53,139 nt of DNA from Pseudomonadota bacterium (GTDB lineage: Bacteria; Pseudomonadota; Gammaproteobacteria; Burkholderiales; Gallionellaceae), in NCBI GenBank assembly GCA_021787435.1, contig JAJYLY010000015.1, forward strand, positions 1-53,139, given 5' to 3'. Positions 1-10,232 of the stretch are shown in pieces; position 1 is the first letter of the stretch; each line of letters begins with the position of its first letter. Below the pieces are notes generated by a model. It was given only the letters and a program-made list of their open reading frames with translations, was not told the origin of the DNA and ran no database searches. A program made the translations under genes and the position numbers.

Positions 1-127
1 TGATCACTTTCATCAGATGCCAGCTCCGCTCGATCGCGATGGTCAGCGCCACCAGCAGCAGCACCGCCATCAGGTAAAGTATCCCGCTGGAAGAATTCGC
101 AACGTGTTCTATCGTGGTCATGTTCAT
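1..127 (-). CDS. ExbB/TolQ/MotA-type proton channel, N-terminal part only
   Basis: The gene runs off the start of the window, so only 42 N-terminal residues are visible. They begin MNMTTIEHV and lead into a single hydrophobic segment rich in Leu/Val (about residues 17-33), followed by IERSWHL, a pattern typical of the first membrane helix of ExbB/TolQ proteins. A ribosome binding site AAGGAG lies at 134-139, and it overlaps the stop codon of the TonB-dependent receptor gene upstream, so the two are almost certainly cotranscribed. A second in-frame ATG at 119-121 is possible. In this family the protein uses the proton gradient to energise TonB, which fits its neighbour. Assignment rests on context plus a short stretch of sequence. 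Confidence 0.6.
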   Translation of the reverse strand, partial: MNMTTIEHVANSSSGILYLMAVLLLVALTIAIERSWHLMKVI

Positions 128-137
128 TTTTTTCTCC

Positions 138-2285
138 TTACAAGGCTGATGTCAGGCTGACCATGAAGCCTCTACCTGCATTGGTGTAGAACATCGGGTT
201 GCCGTTCGCATCGGCTGAACCGCTCCAGAGCACTGTATCAGTGCGGTTAAATAGGTTGTCAACGATAAGCTGCAACTTGGTTTGCTTCGTCAGGTTGTAG
301 CCCGCTGCAAGATTGGCCACGGCGTAGCTTGAAAAATAAATCGAGTTGCCATTGGCATCAGTTGTACCGCTCCAGCGAGGTCCGATCTCCTTGGCTATGA
401 GTGATGCGTAGATCGTGTCTTTTTCGTTAGGCTCTCCCTTGTTGAAAATCAGACCGGCAGCAGCGGTATTGGTGGGCGCATTCATGATCTGAATCGATGC
501 CTTGTTCATGGTGAAATTGCCATACAAGCTAAATCCTGCGCCGACGTAGTAGGTTGCCTCGCTTTCAAATCCCTTCATTCTTGCAACACCGCTGTTAACA
601 TAGGTTTGAATCCCGTTCACAACAGCGCCATTCTGGGTCAGGTTGTTGTTGTCGATGTAATAGACATCACCGGAAAGCGTCAGCTTCTGGTCTTTCCAGG
701 TTGATCCTGCTTGATAGTTCATAGTGTTTTGCGGCTTCAAAGATCCGGTTCCAAGAGCCGGGTTGGTCGTCGTAAAATTGCCAAGAACGGGTGCAACAAA
801 TCCTTCGGCCGCCTGTCCGTACACTGCCCATTTCTCGTTCAGGTAGTAATGCACGTCCACTGAAGGCAATAAGGCATTCCAGGTTTCGGACAAGCTGAGG
901 GGGGAGCCTGTATTCTGGTCAACAGACGCGTTGTAGCTGCGACTGAATGAGTTGTATTTCAAGCCCGAAGTAATCGTCAGGTCATTGTTCGGTCGCCATG
1001 CATACTGGGCATAAGGCTGCAGTGTGGTGGTGCTGCTGTCATAGGCTTGTATCTGGCTAAGGAATGCGGAACCTAGAGTCAGGTCAACGCTGTTGTTCCA
1101 CGCCTGATGTTGTTGCCGATCTATCCACAAACCGAATTTCAGATCGCTAAGGCCAAAGGCTTTGGTTGCATTCAATACGTTTCCGTATGAACGGTATGCC
1201 GTCAGGCCCGTTACACCCGGAATATTGGTTGCGCCAAAGGTTGTGCCGTTAGGGGAAGTGCCGCTGGGATCGGCTCCCTGCACTGAATTATGCTGGAAAC
1301 CATAGGTGTAAATCTTGTCATCGATCTTCCAGTCGCCCTGCTGGGTCTGAATGCCGACATATTCCATATCCGAGGTGAATATATCCTGATTGTAACCAAC
1401 GTATGCCTGACTGGTAGGATCCAGACTCAGTCCCATATTGGGGCCAAATTGTGCAAGTTGCGCAGAGGTCGAACCCTGGGATGCATTCTGTGTCGAACTG
1501 TTGTGCATGACAACGAAAGTGATTGCGGTATTGTCAGAAATTGGTTTGATGAATTTCGCAAACAGGTTGTCGCGTGTCATTTTGTTGTTCAACAGATAGC
1601 CGTCCGTTGAAAAATGCTTGTAGTCGATGAATGCACTGAAGTCATTGTAGTTTTGCATCACGCCTGTATCAAACTGGACACCTTCCAAATGCGTGTTGAA
1701 GCTTCCCGTGGATAAATAAGGCGTCAATGCGGTATTTGAGCCTGGATTCTTGGAGTGAATCGCGATGGTTCCTCCAAATGTCGCGTCGCCTATCGTGCTG
1801 GCATTCCCGGGGCCGCGGTCAACAACCACATTCCCGGTATCCTGGGACATAAAATATGAGGTCACATGGTGTGTGAAATCGTCTCCATCTGCAAAAGGAA
1901 TGCCGTCGAAGGTTACGTTGTATTGACCGTCCTGAAATCCTCTCAAGGTCATGGCTCCGCTGTCGTTGCCTCCGGGTCCGTTCGGACTGACGTTCATCAC
2001 ACTGGGTGCGATACTGGCAATATCCGTGTAATTGGATGCCCCTGTTGAATTGTTTTCAATATACTGCTGGCTGATGACGGACTGGGGCTCGGTTGCGACC
2101 AGAGATCCCTGAGTTGGGGCCTGGTAGGGTGCCGAACTGGCTGTTGCTGCCGGCGTAGATGAAGTGCTGCCAGCGCCGCTTGACACAGTGCCCAGGTCAA
2201 ATGCGAGCGCATCTGTAAAACTGTGCGTGATAACCAGGCTACCAAGAATCAGTTTGACGATTGTTTTAACGCGGAATTCTTTCAT
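138..2285 (-). CDS. TonB-dependent outer membrane receptor
   Basis: The 715-residue product has a signal peptide (about residues 1-28, ending ALA). A Ser/Thr/Ala/Gly-rich linker (about 32-60) follows, then a plug domain with the typical run of TLRGF, DGIPF and a RGPGN-type segment. The rest reads as an alternating aromatic/polar beta-barrel that ends with the motif VDNLFNR and a final strand. Such receptors take up ferric chelates, cobalamin or other scarce ligands across the outer membrane with TonB energy. The substrate cannot be read from sequence. An ExbB-like gene follows immediately, and a two-component system lies divergently upstream, a plausible regulator. The RBS is AAGG seven bases before the ATG. 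I see no clear TonB box; the linker after the signal peptide is low-complexity. Confidence 0.88.
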   Translation of the reverse strand: MKEFRVKTIVKLILGSLVITHSFTDALAFDLGTVSSGAGSTSSTPAATASSAPYQAPTQGSLVATEPQSVISQQYIENNSTGASNYTDIASIAPSVMNVSPNGPGGNDSGAMTLRGFQDGQYNVTFDGIPFADGDDFTHHVTSYFMSQDTGNVVVDRGPGNASTIGDATFGGTIAIHSKNPGSNTALTPYLSTGSFNTHLEGVQFDTGVMQNYNDFSAFIDYKHFSTDGYLLNNKMTRDNLFAKFIKPISDNTAITFVVMHNSSTQNASQGSTSAQLAQFGPNMGLSLDPTSQAYVGYNQDIFTSDMEYVGIQTQQGDWKIDDKIYTYGFQHNSVQGADPSGTSPNGTTFGATNIPGVTGLTAYRSYGNVLNATKAFGLSDLKFGLWIDRQQHQAWNNSVDLTLGSAFLSQIQAYDSSTTTLQPYAQYAWRPNNDLTITSGLKYNSFSRSYNASVDQNTGSPLSLSETWNALLPSVDVHYYLNEKWAVYGQAAEGFVAPVLGNFTTTNPALGTGSLKPQNTMNYQAGSTWKDQKLTLSGDVYYIDNNNLTQNGAVVNGIQTYVNSGVARMKGFESEATYYVGAGFSLYGNFTMNKASIQIMNAPTNTAAAGLIFNKGEPNEKDTIYASLIAKEIGPRWSGTTDANGNSIYFSSYAVANLAAGYNLTKQTKLQLIVDNLFNRTDTVLWSGSADANGNPMFYTNAGRGFMVSLTSAL

Positions 2286-2603
2286 TGCGGGACCTTTTCA
2301 GTAGTTAAATTTAAAGCACTGCATGTGCATATGAACGTTTCTGGTGGCTTGCTGACGGCGCAATTTACGGAGGCAAAATGAATTATTTGTTACAAATGTG
2401 AGCCATGAAAAATATATATTTTTTTAAGCTGGCCTTAATTGTTCATTTGCTATAATTTCCATTGCCATGATCTGGTATTTGTTTTTAAATCATTTCTTTT
2501 GAAGCGTTTTCCCGGTGTGGAGCTTCACTTAATATCCGGGTCAGTCAACATGCAGTTTGTTACCTGCGCCCAGTATTTCATCAGTGGCAATTCGGAGTTT
2601 GGT
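2286..2603. promoter_or_regulatory. Divergent intergenic region between TonB receptor and two-component system
   Basis: This AT-rich stretch separates the minus-strand receptor gene from the plus-strand response regulator. It must hold promoters for both, but I cannot point to a convincing -35/-10 pair. An in-frame extension upstream of the response regulator start (to 2439) is open, but it has no homology-like content and precedes the canonical MRILLVEDD start, so I treat it as non-coding. No hairpin or long repeat was seen. Confidence 0.45.
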
Positions 2604-3263
2604 ATGCGTATACTTCTGGTAGAAGATGACCCGATGGTGGGGCAGAGTATTTGTACGGCGCTAAAAATTGCGCAATTCACGCTGGATTGGGTTAAGGATG
2701 GCATTGCAGCTGAACATGCCATCGCGTGTGGAAATTATTCGCTGTTGTTGCTGGATCTTGGTTTGCCCAGGAAGAGTGGCTGGGAGATTCTCAAATCGTT
2801 GCGTCAGCGCGGCAATAGTATTCCGGTTTTAATACTGACGGCGCGAGATGCGGTTGAAGATCGCATCCTTGGATTAAATCTCGGCGCTGACGACTATCTG
2901 GTTAAGCCTTTCGATCTTGATGAGTTGATTGCAAGAATGCGCGCGTTGCTCAGGCGCAATTCAGGACAGGAATCTGCGGAGATTGTTTATGGTGCGCTTT
3001 CAATTGATACCATCAGACACGAAGTAAAGCTAAAGGGAGATCTGGTCAATCTGTCTGCGAAGGAATTCGCGATATTTTATGCGTTGATGGAAAAGCCAGG
3101 AGCAGTGCTGTCGCGGGACAAGCTGGAAGAAAAAATTTACGGGTGGGGCGACGAAATTGCGAGCAATACTGTGCAGGTTTACATTCATTACTTGCGGAAA
3201 AAATTCGGCTCGGATGTCATTCTGAATGTGCGGGGCGTCGGATACAGAGTGGGGTTGGTGTGA
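2604..3263 (+). CDS. OmpR/PhoB-family response regulator (QseB/PmrA-like)
   Basis: The 219-residue protein starts at MRILLVEDDP, the canonical receiver start. The reading frame is open further upstream, but that part is not receiver-like. The receiver domain (about 1-115) has the acidic pair ED at 7-9, the phosphoacceptor Asp51 in LLLLDLGLP and the Lys of DYLVKPFD. The C-terminal winged helix (about 125-219) ends with the usual VRGVGYRVG motif. The stop codon overlaps the start of the sensor kinase gene by one base, so the pair is translationally coupled. It lies divergent to a TonB-dependent receptor, which may be its target. Signal unknown. Confidence 0.93.
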   Translation: MRILLVEDDPMVGQSICTALKIAQFTLDWVKDGIAAEHAIACGNYSLLLLDLGLPRKSGWEILKSLRQRGNSIPVLILTARDAVEDRILGLNLGADDYLVKPFDLDELIARMRALLRRNSGQESAEIVYGALSIDTIRHEVKLKGDLVNLSAKEFAIFYALMEKPGAVLSRDKLEEKIYGWGDEIASNTVQVYIHYLRKKFGSDVILNVRGVGYRVGLV

Positions 3264-4603
3264 TGTCCATATATAAACGCCTGATGATCCTGCTCTTCTC
3301 GGCATTGGTTTTGACAGGTGCCATCACCGGCATGACAATTTATACAAAAACTTTGTCCGAAGTGAATGAAATGCAGGACTATATGCTCAGGCAGACCGCA
3401 TACTCCATGCAGTATTCAAACAATTTGATCCTGCCACCCTCTGAAAAAATCAATGATGCCGGCCATGATGCTAACGAAGGTGTTTCAGACAATGATGACT
3501 TCGAATTTGTAGCTCAGATATGGGGTAAAAATGGCAAATTGCTTCTTTCGACAGACCCTGAAAAAAACATACCGTTAATCCACGGCAGCGGAATGGCAAC
3601 CTTTGTATGGGAAAAGCAAAAGTGGCGAATCTTTAAGCTGCTCTCCAAAGGCAATATCATCCAGGTCGTGCAATCTTTTGACGCCAGAGAGGAAACAGCA
3701 GCAGACATCGCTGAACGCGCAGTCCTGCCTGTTATCTTGCTTATTCCAGCCTTGGGATTTTTAATCTGGGTAGGTATCATATTTGGCTTGCGTCCGATAA
3801 AACGCATTGCCCGTGAGCTCGAAGAGCGGCACGTTGATTCAATGGATCCGCTGGCATTAGAAAACTTGCCTGTTGAAATAAAACCAATGGTATTGGCATT
3901 GAATGCATTATTGCACAGGCTTGCCAATTTGTTCGAGCTGCAAAAGCAGTTCATTGCGGATGCTGCGCATGAATTGCGTACGCCGCTGACTGTTTTGAGT
4001 CTTCAGGCTGAAATCATATCGCGCTCGGCAGATCCAGATGAGATATCAGAAGCGCTTTTGAATTTAAAGTCAGGAATTGCACGAGCAACGCATCTGGTTG
4101 AGCAACTGCTGACTTTGGCAAGGCAGCAACACGTAAGCAAACACATGGCTTTGGAAAAAGTTGAACTTGAAGATTTGGCTGAAAACGTGATTGGCGAATT
4201 AACGCAATTTGCGGCAGCAAAAAACATAGACCTGGGATTGGTGAGCACAGGCAAAGCCTATGTCACCGGAAACAGAGAATCGCTTAGAACCATGCTTGTG
4301 AATCTTGTCGACAACAGTATTCGCTATATTCCCGAAGGAGAAACAATTGATATTTTTGTCTGTATTGAAGGGGAAAAATGCATACTTGAAGTTTCCGACT
4401 CGGGTATGGGTATCCCGTTAGCCGATTTGGATCAGGTTTTTAATCGTTTCTATCGGGGTCTCGGACAAAGTGCTATCGGCAGCGGGCTGGGACTTGCCAT
4501 TGTAAAAAGCATTATTGAGATGCATGGGGCTAGCATTCTACTGGATAAAGCTGAAAACGGTACAGGACTAAAGGTCAGAATTGAGTTCATGGCATTTTAT
4601 TGA
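3263..4603 (+). CDS. Sensor histidine kinase, QseC/PmrB type
   Basis: The 446-residue protein starts at MSIYKRLMIL; the start ATG shares one base with the regulator's stop. There is a membrane helix at about 7-27, then a periplasmic domain to about 155 and a second helix (about 160-180). After these come a HAMP-like linker and the dimerisation box FIADAAHELRTP with His236. The ATPase domain shows an N box (NLVDNSIRYIP), a G1 box (DSGMGIP) and a G2 box (GSGLGLAIVKSI). It is expected to phosphorylate the upstream OmpR-type regulator. The periplasmic sensing domain gives no clue to the ligand. Its 3' end faces the RND efflux gene on the opposite strand. Confidence 0.93.
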   Translation: MSIYKRLMILLFSALVLTGAITGMTIYTKTLSEVNEMQDYMLRQTAYSMQYSNNLILPPSEKINDAGHDANEGVSDNDDFEFVAQIWGKNGKLLLSTDPEKNIPLIHGSGMATFVWEKQKWRIFKLLSKGNIIQVVQSFDAREETAADIAERAVLPVILLIPALGFLIWVGIIFGLRPIKRIARELEERHVDSMDPLALENLPVEIKPMVLALNALLHRLANLFELQKQFIADAAHELRTPLTVLSLQAEIISRSADPDEISEALLNLKSGIARATHLVEQLLTLARQQHVSKHMALEKVELEDLAENVIGELTQFAAAKNIDLGLVSTGKAYVTGNRESLRTMLVNLVDNSIRYIPEGETIDIFVCIEGEKCILEVSDSGMGIPLADLDQVFNRFYRGLGQSAIGSGLGLAIVKSIIEMHGASILLDKAENGTGLKVRIEFMAFY

Positions 4604-4666
4604 TCATGGCAAAACAGCGCTCCACGAAACACACGAAACCATTCAAATAAACCAGAAAACCGTAGT

Positions 4667-7600
4667 TCAAGCCCGTCTGTTTTTTTCAAGCACGCTATAC
4701 AGCACCGGCATGACCAGCAATACTAGCGGCAGTTGCAGCACCAGTCCTGAAATAATGGCGATGGCCAGAGGCTGCTGCATGGCCGAGCCTTGTCCGATCG
4801 CCAAGGCCAGCGGCAGCAAAGTTAAAATGGCCGCGAGGGTGGTCATTCCTATCGGTCGCATCCGGTTTCTTCCTGCCTCGATCAAGGCTTCTGAACGGTC
4901 AATGTCAGGCGGCAGACTAAAATACTCCGAAAAGAAAAATATCGCGACTTCGGTGACGATGCCGACGATCATGGTCATGCCCATCATGGCCGAGATATTC
5001 AATTCGATACCGGTCGCCCACAAGCCGGTAAACACTGCCGACAGGGACAGCAATGGCATCAGCAAAATGACCAGCACCACCCTGAAGCGTTCATAGACAA
5101 ACAGCAACAGCAGGAACACCAGCGCAACGGCTGAGGAAAACACCATTATCATGCCCCTGAAGGCGATTTGCTGCTGCTGATATAGTCCGCCAAGTTCATA
5201 ATAAACACCTGGCGGCAGCATGCCGGGTGTGTCCATCAGCCGTTTCACGTCATGTATCACCGACCCCATGTCTCGCCCGCTGATGCGAGCTGTGACTGCC
5301 ACCATGCGTTTGAAATTTTCCCGGCTGATTTGCGGTTGACCTGACACTGCGCTGAATGTTGCCACGCGTTTCAACGGGAAGTAATGACCATCCGGCGCGC
5401 GCAACTGCAGCGCTCCCAAATCATTTTCGTTGCTGCGCCATGCTTCAGGTAGCCATACGCGCACGCCGATCATCTTGATGCCTGATCGAATTTGTGTAGA
5501 GACCTGACCTGCCAGCGCATCCTGCACCATGCGCGTGACAGACTCGGGGTCGACGCCTTCCAGTGCTGCTTTTATCCGGTTGACCGTTATGTTCAGCGCA
5601 TCGCCGGCAGGATTGATGCCATCGCGTATTTCAACCACGCCCTGAATTCTGGCAAGGCTGGAAGCGGTTTTTTCGGCCAGTGAGGTGAGTGAGGACATAT
5701 CATTTGAAAACAGTTTGATTTCGACAGGCTGAGGCACAGCGGTCAAATCCCCTATCAGGTCTTCCATCAGTTGCGCGGTTTCAATATCCAGCCCCGGCAC
5801 CTGCTGGGTTATCTGATTGCGTATTTCATCCATCACCTCTTCGATAGGCGCACGCGGCCCGGATTTAAGACGAATAAAAAAATCACCTTGATTGGCTTCC
5901 GTCAATCCGCCGCCTAACTGCGTGCCGGTACGTCGAGAATAGGTGTCCACATTCGGATTAGCGCGTATGATTTCTTCCGCCTGACGCAACAGCCGGTCCG
6001 TTTCAGTCAGTGATGTGCCAGGTAGCGTGCGGTAATCCAGTGTGAATCCGCCTTCATCCATTACCGGCATGAAGCCGGAACCTACCTGATGGTATGCAAT
6101 CCAGCCCAGCGCCAGCACAGGTACGACGCCGATCAGCACCAACAATGGTCGTGCCAGAAGACGGCGCATCAGTGATATGTATCTTGAGTGCAGCCATGCA
6201 GTAAATCGCCCGCCTTCCTTCTGGTTGGCGTCTTTTTCACCCAGCAGGTGATCTGCCAGAATCGGCACAGCCAGCCAGGTCACCAGAAAGGAGATGACGA
6301 GGCCCGCAGCCATGGTCAGCGACAATGCGCGAAAGAATGCGCCGGTCACGCCATCCAGAAAAGCCAGCGGCACGAAGATGATCACCGTGGAAGCGGAAGA
6401 GGCAGCCAGCGGCCGTAAGAATTCGCGCGCCGCTGTTAATACGCTTTTGTGATGATCATCAGGCGCGCCGCGCAACCGACGCACGATATGCTCTATCATC
6501 ACAATCGCATCATCGATGATCAATCCCACCGCAGCGGCCATGCCACCTAGCGTCATGATGTTGAAGCTCATGTGAAACACATTCAGCAACACCACCGTGG
6601 CAGCCAGAACCGCGGGCACGACCAGGATCGCGATCAGCATGATTTTGAGATTGCGCAAAAATGCCAGCAGAACCAGAGCCGCCAAGGCTATGCCGATCAG
6701 GATCGCATCCCGCACGCTGGCAGCAGAATCAACCACCAGACGGCTCTGATCGTACCAGTTGGCAAGTTTAATTCCTTGCGGCATCTGTGTGCGATAGCCA
6801 TCCAGTTTTTCTTTGATACTGCGGGCAATTTGCACGCTGTTGCTGCCGGGTTGCTGGTATACCTGAAGCAGCACCGCATCATGCCCGTCCGCATTGACCT
6901 TGATCCACTGCGGCACCGTGCTGCGTCTGACTTCGGCGACATCCGCTAAACGCACCAGTCCGCTGCCGCTTCTTAGCACAGTCTGTCGCACGTCCTCAAT
7001 GTTTTTCAAGCTTGTATCGGCGATACCAAGATAAAGCTTGTAATGGTCCTCCAGTCTCCCCACTGCGGTCACCACATTGGCCGCAGCCAATGCGCGGGAC
7101 ACATCGGACATCGTCAGCGCGTAAGCTTGCATGCGTTCGGGGTTGACCATAACCTGAAACTCCTCCTGCGCACCGCCTGCAACGCTGATGCGCGCAACGC
7201 CTTCCACCCCCGAGAGCAAAGGGCGCAGCTGGTATTGTGCGAGATCGTATAGGCTGGTGAGCGGTACAGAGTCGGAGGTCAGGCTGTATGCCAGTATCGG
7301 GAACACCGTCGGATCCATGCGCTTGACCGACATCACCGTGCCGGCAGGCAGTTGCGGCAAAAGCTGTGCGACGGCCTGGCTTATTTCTGTGGCAGCCAGC
7401 GGCATGTCGCTGCCCCAGTCAAAATTGACCGACATTTCTGCGGAACCGCGGCTGGTCGCCGAGCGCACACTTTTCACGCCGGGAACACGTCTGATCGCTT
7501 CTTCCGCCAGCATGGTCACCTGAATTTCCATCTGCTCTGCGGGTCTGTCACCCGCATCCAGCGTGACAACGATGCGGGGAAAATCCACATCCGGAAAAAG

Positions 7601-7705
7601 TGCAACCGGAAGCCTGAATGCAGCGAACAGGCCAGCGGCAGTGAGCATCGCTAGAAAAAACAGAATGGAACGGCGATGCGTCTGCATCCAGCTTGGCAGG
7701 TTCAC
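4667..7705 (-). CDS. RND-family efflux pump, inner membrane permease
   Basis: At 1012 residues, this has the usual size of an RND pump. The first membrane helix (about 14-30) is followed by FPDVDFP and two large periplasmic loops. The central helix carries GLIIDDAIVMIEHI, with the paired aspartates used for proton relay in many drug-type (HAE-like) pumps. A second helical bundle ends the protein (about 850-1010). Its start overlaps the adaptor gene's stop by four bases (ATGA). With the adaptor and TolC-type lipoprotein upstream it forms a complete tripartite exporter. The substrate, whether drug, metal or other, cannot be assigned from sequence; the DD motif argues against a classic CusA-type metal pump. 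Confidence 0.9.
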   Translation of the reverse strand: MNLPSWMQTHRRSILFFLAMLTAAGLFAAFRLPVALFPDVDFPRIVVTLDAGDRPAEQMEIQVTMLAEEAIRRVPGVKSVRSATSRGSAEMSVNFDWGSDMPLAATEISQAVAQLLPQLPAGTVMSVKRMDPTVFPILAYSLTSDSVPLTSLYDLAQYQLRPLLSGVEGVARISVAGGAQEEFQVMVNPERMQAYALTMSDVSRALAAANVVTAVGRLEDHYKLYLGIADTSLKNIEDVRQTVLRSGSGLVRLADVAEVRRSTVPQWIKVNADGHDAVLLQVYQQPGSNSVQIARSIKEKLDGYRTQMPQGIKLANWYDQSRLVVDSAASVRDAILIGIALAALVLLAFLRNLKIMLIAILVVPAVLAATVVLLNVFHMSFNIMTLGGMAAAVGLIIDDAIVMIEHIVRRLRGAPDDHHKSVLTAAREFLRPLAASSASTVIIFVPLAFLDGVTGAFFRALSLTMAAGLVISFLVTWLAVPILADHLLGEKDANQKEGGRFTAWLHSRYISLMRRLLARPLLVLIGVVPVLALGWIAYHQVGSGFMPVMDEGGFTLDYRTLPGTSLTETDRLLRQAEEIIRANPNVDTYSRRTGTQLGGGLTEANQGDFFIRLKSGPRAPIEEVMDEIRNQITQQVPGLDIETAQLMEDLIGDLTAVPQPVEIKLFSNDMSSLTSLAEKTASSLARIQGVVEIRDGINPAGDALNITVNRIKAALEGVDPESVTRMVQDALAGQVSTQIRSGIKMIGVRVWLPEAWRSNENDLGALQLRAPDGHYFPLKRVATFSAVSGQPQISRENFKRMVAVTARISGRDMGSVIHDVKRLMDTPGMLPPGVYYELGGLYQQQQIAFRGMIMVFSSAVALVFLLLLFVYERFRVVLVILLMPLLSLSAVFTGLWATGIELNISAMMGMTMIVGIVTEVAIFFFSEYFSLPPDIDRSEALIEAGRNRMRPIGMTTLAAILTLLPLALAIGQGSAMQQPLAIAIISGLVLQLPLVLLVMPVLYSVLEKNRRA

Positions 7706-8724
7706 GGGTTGTTTTCCCTTACCATCATGCCGTCCTGCAATTCATAATTGCCGGACACAACCACGTTAAGCGAATGATCAAGCGCACCACTCACCGCCAA
7801 GCTGTCGCCGCTTTCGGCTTCGATTGTCACCGGGATGCGCACAGCATGTTGGTTCTTTATCTGAAACAGAAAACTGCCCTGTTCGTCGTGCAACACGGCA
7901 GAACGGGGTACAACCCAGGATTCATGCTTATCCAGCGCAATCACGCCGCGCACTGGCATGCCGGCCAGAAACACCCCCGCTTGCAATTCAACCTCTATAT
8001 CCACCAGATGTGTGAGTGGATTGAGGGAGCCATGGATCTGCAATAACCTGGAGAGAACCGGCGCTTGATCGCCAAAGACTGAAAAAACCTGCACCGGCAT
8101 GCCCAGGCGCAAACGCGCAATGTCTTCCGGTTCAATGCCTAGTGTGGCGCGCAATTGGCCGGCACGGGACAGCTGCATGACCGCAGCGCCTGCTGCCACG
8201 CGGTCCCCTTGTTGCACGGTGAGCTGTGACACCACGCCATCAAACGATGCGGCAATCTTCTGTGCACCCACGCCCGCACCGATTTTTTTTTGCGCCGCCA
8301 GATTCGCTTCTGCATCCTGCAAAGCCTTCTTTGCAGCAGACAGTTGTGACTGTGTGGCAAGCTGGTGTGATGTCAAATCCTCGATGCGCTTTAATTCGCC
8401 GCGCGCAAAAACTGCCGTCGTCTCGGCCTGATGATAGAGTGCGGCCGCGTTCGGGTCTGTTGAAAATTCCAGCAGGGCTTGTCCGCGCTTGACGACCTGC
8501 CCTGCCGACACATCCAGGCGCGTAATCTGACCTGCCCTTGGGAAACTGATATTTTCTGTAGCGCCAGTTGACGGCATCACGCTGCCGTAGGCAGTCAGAC
8601 TCTTTCCCATCGTTTTCTTGAGCAGGGGTTCTGATTTGATCAGCACGCTGCGAGCTGCATTTTCCGGTGCGGCCACAGCGGGCAGCATCAGAATCATTGG
8701 AAATAGTATATACAGTATTTTCAT
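7702..8724 (-). CDS. Periplasmic adaptor (membrane fusion) protein of RND pump
   Basis: The 340-residue protein has a signal peptide ending near residue 18 (AVAA). A biotinyl-lipoyl-like segment (SAGQVVKRGQALLEFS) comes next, then an alpha-helical hairpin rich in Ala/Gln (about 80-140) and beta-barrel regions, as expected for the adaptor that joins RND pump and TolC-type duct. It overlaps both neighbours by four bases (ATGA at each end), so the three genes form one tightly coupled operon. The helical hairpin is short compared with AcrA, as often seen in partners of smaller RND systems. Confidence 0.88.
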   Translation of the reverse strand: MKILYILFPMILMLPAVAAPENAARSVLIKSEPLLKKTMGKSLTAYGSVMPSTGATENISFPRAGQITRLDVSAGQVVKRGQALLEFSTDPNAAALYHQAETTAVFARGELKRIEDLTSHQLATQSQLSAAKKALQDAEANLAAQKKIGAGVGAQKIAASFDGVVSQLTVQQGDRVAAGAAVMQLSRAGQLRATLGIEPEDIARLRLGMPVQVFSVFGDQAPVLSRLLQIHGSLNPLTHLVDIEVELQAGVFLAGMPVRGVIALDKHESWVVPRSAVLHDEQGSFLFQIKNQHAVRIPVTIEAESGDSLAVSGALDHSLNVVVSGNYELQDGMMVRENNP

Positions 8725-10085
8725 CGATTATTCCTTTTTGCTGGCCGTGCTTCAGGCAGCTCGCCGCCTAGCAGGGTCAGCAAGGCCACGCGCTGCTCCA
8801 ATAATGACTGCTTGATGAGGATTTCTTCGGCTTGTTTTGCGAGACTGGCATTGCGCAGATTGGTGTAAGCCAGGCTGTCGATGCTGCCTGCATCGAATGC
8901 GGTTTGCGCATTGGCGGCAGCCATTCCGAGTGATTGCTCTCCTTTTGCCACATTTTCCAATTGCTGCTCCAGCAGTTTTTGATCCTGCAAGATGCGCGCG
9001 ATTTCGGTGGTGGCGCTATTGATGCGCAGCTGATATTCGTCGTGCAACTTTTGGCGTGTGGCTTTTGCAATGGCAATGTTGCCCCGATTGCCGTTGAAAA
9101 TAGGCAGGTTCAGTGTCATGCCCACCCCCTGCGTATAGACGCCAAAGGTGTCACGTGCACGCGAAAAGCCGAAATTGAGCACCGGAAACTGTGCCAGTAT
9201 GGACATGCGCAGTCTTTGTTCCTGGCTTTCATAACCGTATGCCAGCGCGCGCAAGTCAGGGCGACGCTGCGCCAGATGCGCGACGCTTTCCTGAATTTTT
9301 CCCTCATCCAATGACGGTATGTCCGCATCACCCACCAGATTTAATGGGGTGTCGGCTGCCAACCCCAGCAGGTCGTTGAGTGCATGGCGGTTGGTGTTTA
9401 TCTGGCGCGACAAGTCATTGATATGAGTCTGCATGTTCTGTAACGCCGCCAGATCAACATTCCCTGCATCCAGCGTCACTTCACCTGATGCAACAGCCTT
9501 TTCAATCGCAGCATAACGAGAAGCCAGCAATGCATGTTCCTGTTGCAGAATGGATAGCAGTCTCTGCTGTGAGAGGTTGCGCACGAACAGCACGCGCGCC
9601 TGGCTGACCACTTGCCACTCCTGCCACAACAGGTTGAGATCGGTCTGACGTTCTGTGGCCAGCGCTGCCTGCTTGCCAGCAGAACGTGTCAGCAATCCAA
9701 GCACATCATAATTAAGACCAAGGTTGAACCCGCTGGTATCGCTGCCTGGATAGGCGTTGCTTGGAAAAATTCGCGCCATGCCTATCTGCGGGTCGGGCAA
9801 CAACCCGGCTGCAAAAGATTCTGCGTGTTTAATCCCCAGGTCATCCCGTGCCATCCTGAGTCCTGGATTGTTCGCCACTGCCAGCATCGCCACCTCAGTC
9901 ATGTCGAGCCCGTCGGCCGGAAAAAACGGGTGGGCTGCCAGTTCGGGCAGCGGCATATCTGCCGCGTGGACAACGATATGCGCCACATCCTTGACGGCAT
10001 CGGGCTTTGCGTCAAGCGGCGTGGGATGGTAAGTGGCACACCCCATCAAACTGGCAAAAAGCAATAACGATATATATTTTTTCAT
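8721..10085 (-). CDS. TolC-family outer membrane efflux lipoprotein
   Basis: I start at MKKYISLLLF, which gives a lipoprotein signal peptide with lipobox LMGC (Cys16); an open extension upstream to 10139 is not signal-like. The mature protein (454 residues in all) has the long coiled helices of the outer membrane factor family: repeated Ala/Gln/Leu heptads at about 130-250 and 330-430, and the typical ARRPDLRA-type segment (here AQRRPDLRALAY). It forms the outer membrane duct of the efflux system and is first in the operon with adaptor and RND genes. Confidence 0.87.
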   Translation of the reverse strand: MKKYISLLLFASLMGCATYHPTPLDAKPDAVKDVAHIVVHAADMPLPELAAHPFFPADGLDMTEVAMLAVANNPGLRMARDDLGIKHAESFAAGLLPDPQIGMARIFPSNAYPGSDTSGFNLGLNYDVLGLLTRSAGKQAALATERQTDLNLLWQEWQVVSQARVLFVRNLSQQRLLSILQQEHALLASRYAAIEKAVASGEVTLDAGNVDLAALQNMQTHINDLSRQINTNRHALNDLLGLAADTPLNLVGDADIPSLDEGKIQESVAHLAQRRPDLRALAYGYESQEQRLRMSILAQFPVLNFGFSRARDTFGVYTQGVGMTLNLPIFNGNRGNIAIAKATRQKLHDEYQLRINSATTEIARILQDQKLLEQQLENVAKGEQSLGMAAANAQTAFDAGSIDSLAYTNLRNASLAKQAEEILIKQSLLEQRVALLTLLGGELPEARPAKRNNR

Positions 10086-10232
10086 TGCCATTGGAAGTAT
10101 GCACAGTGCATCATTTTCGACTAACATCATATTCAGCATCTCATTTTATCGTTTCACGATGATGCTGGCATGGCAGGAATAACAGGCAGCATGGTACCTG
10201 TTGAAAATTAGCTGGTTATTAGGCAGGGCATT

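Noticed and set aside
2439..2603. N-terminal extension of the response regulator
   Set aside because: The extra 55 codons precede the canonical receiver start and do not look like any known domain.
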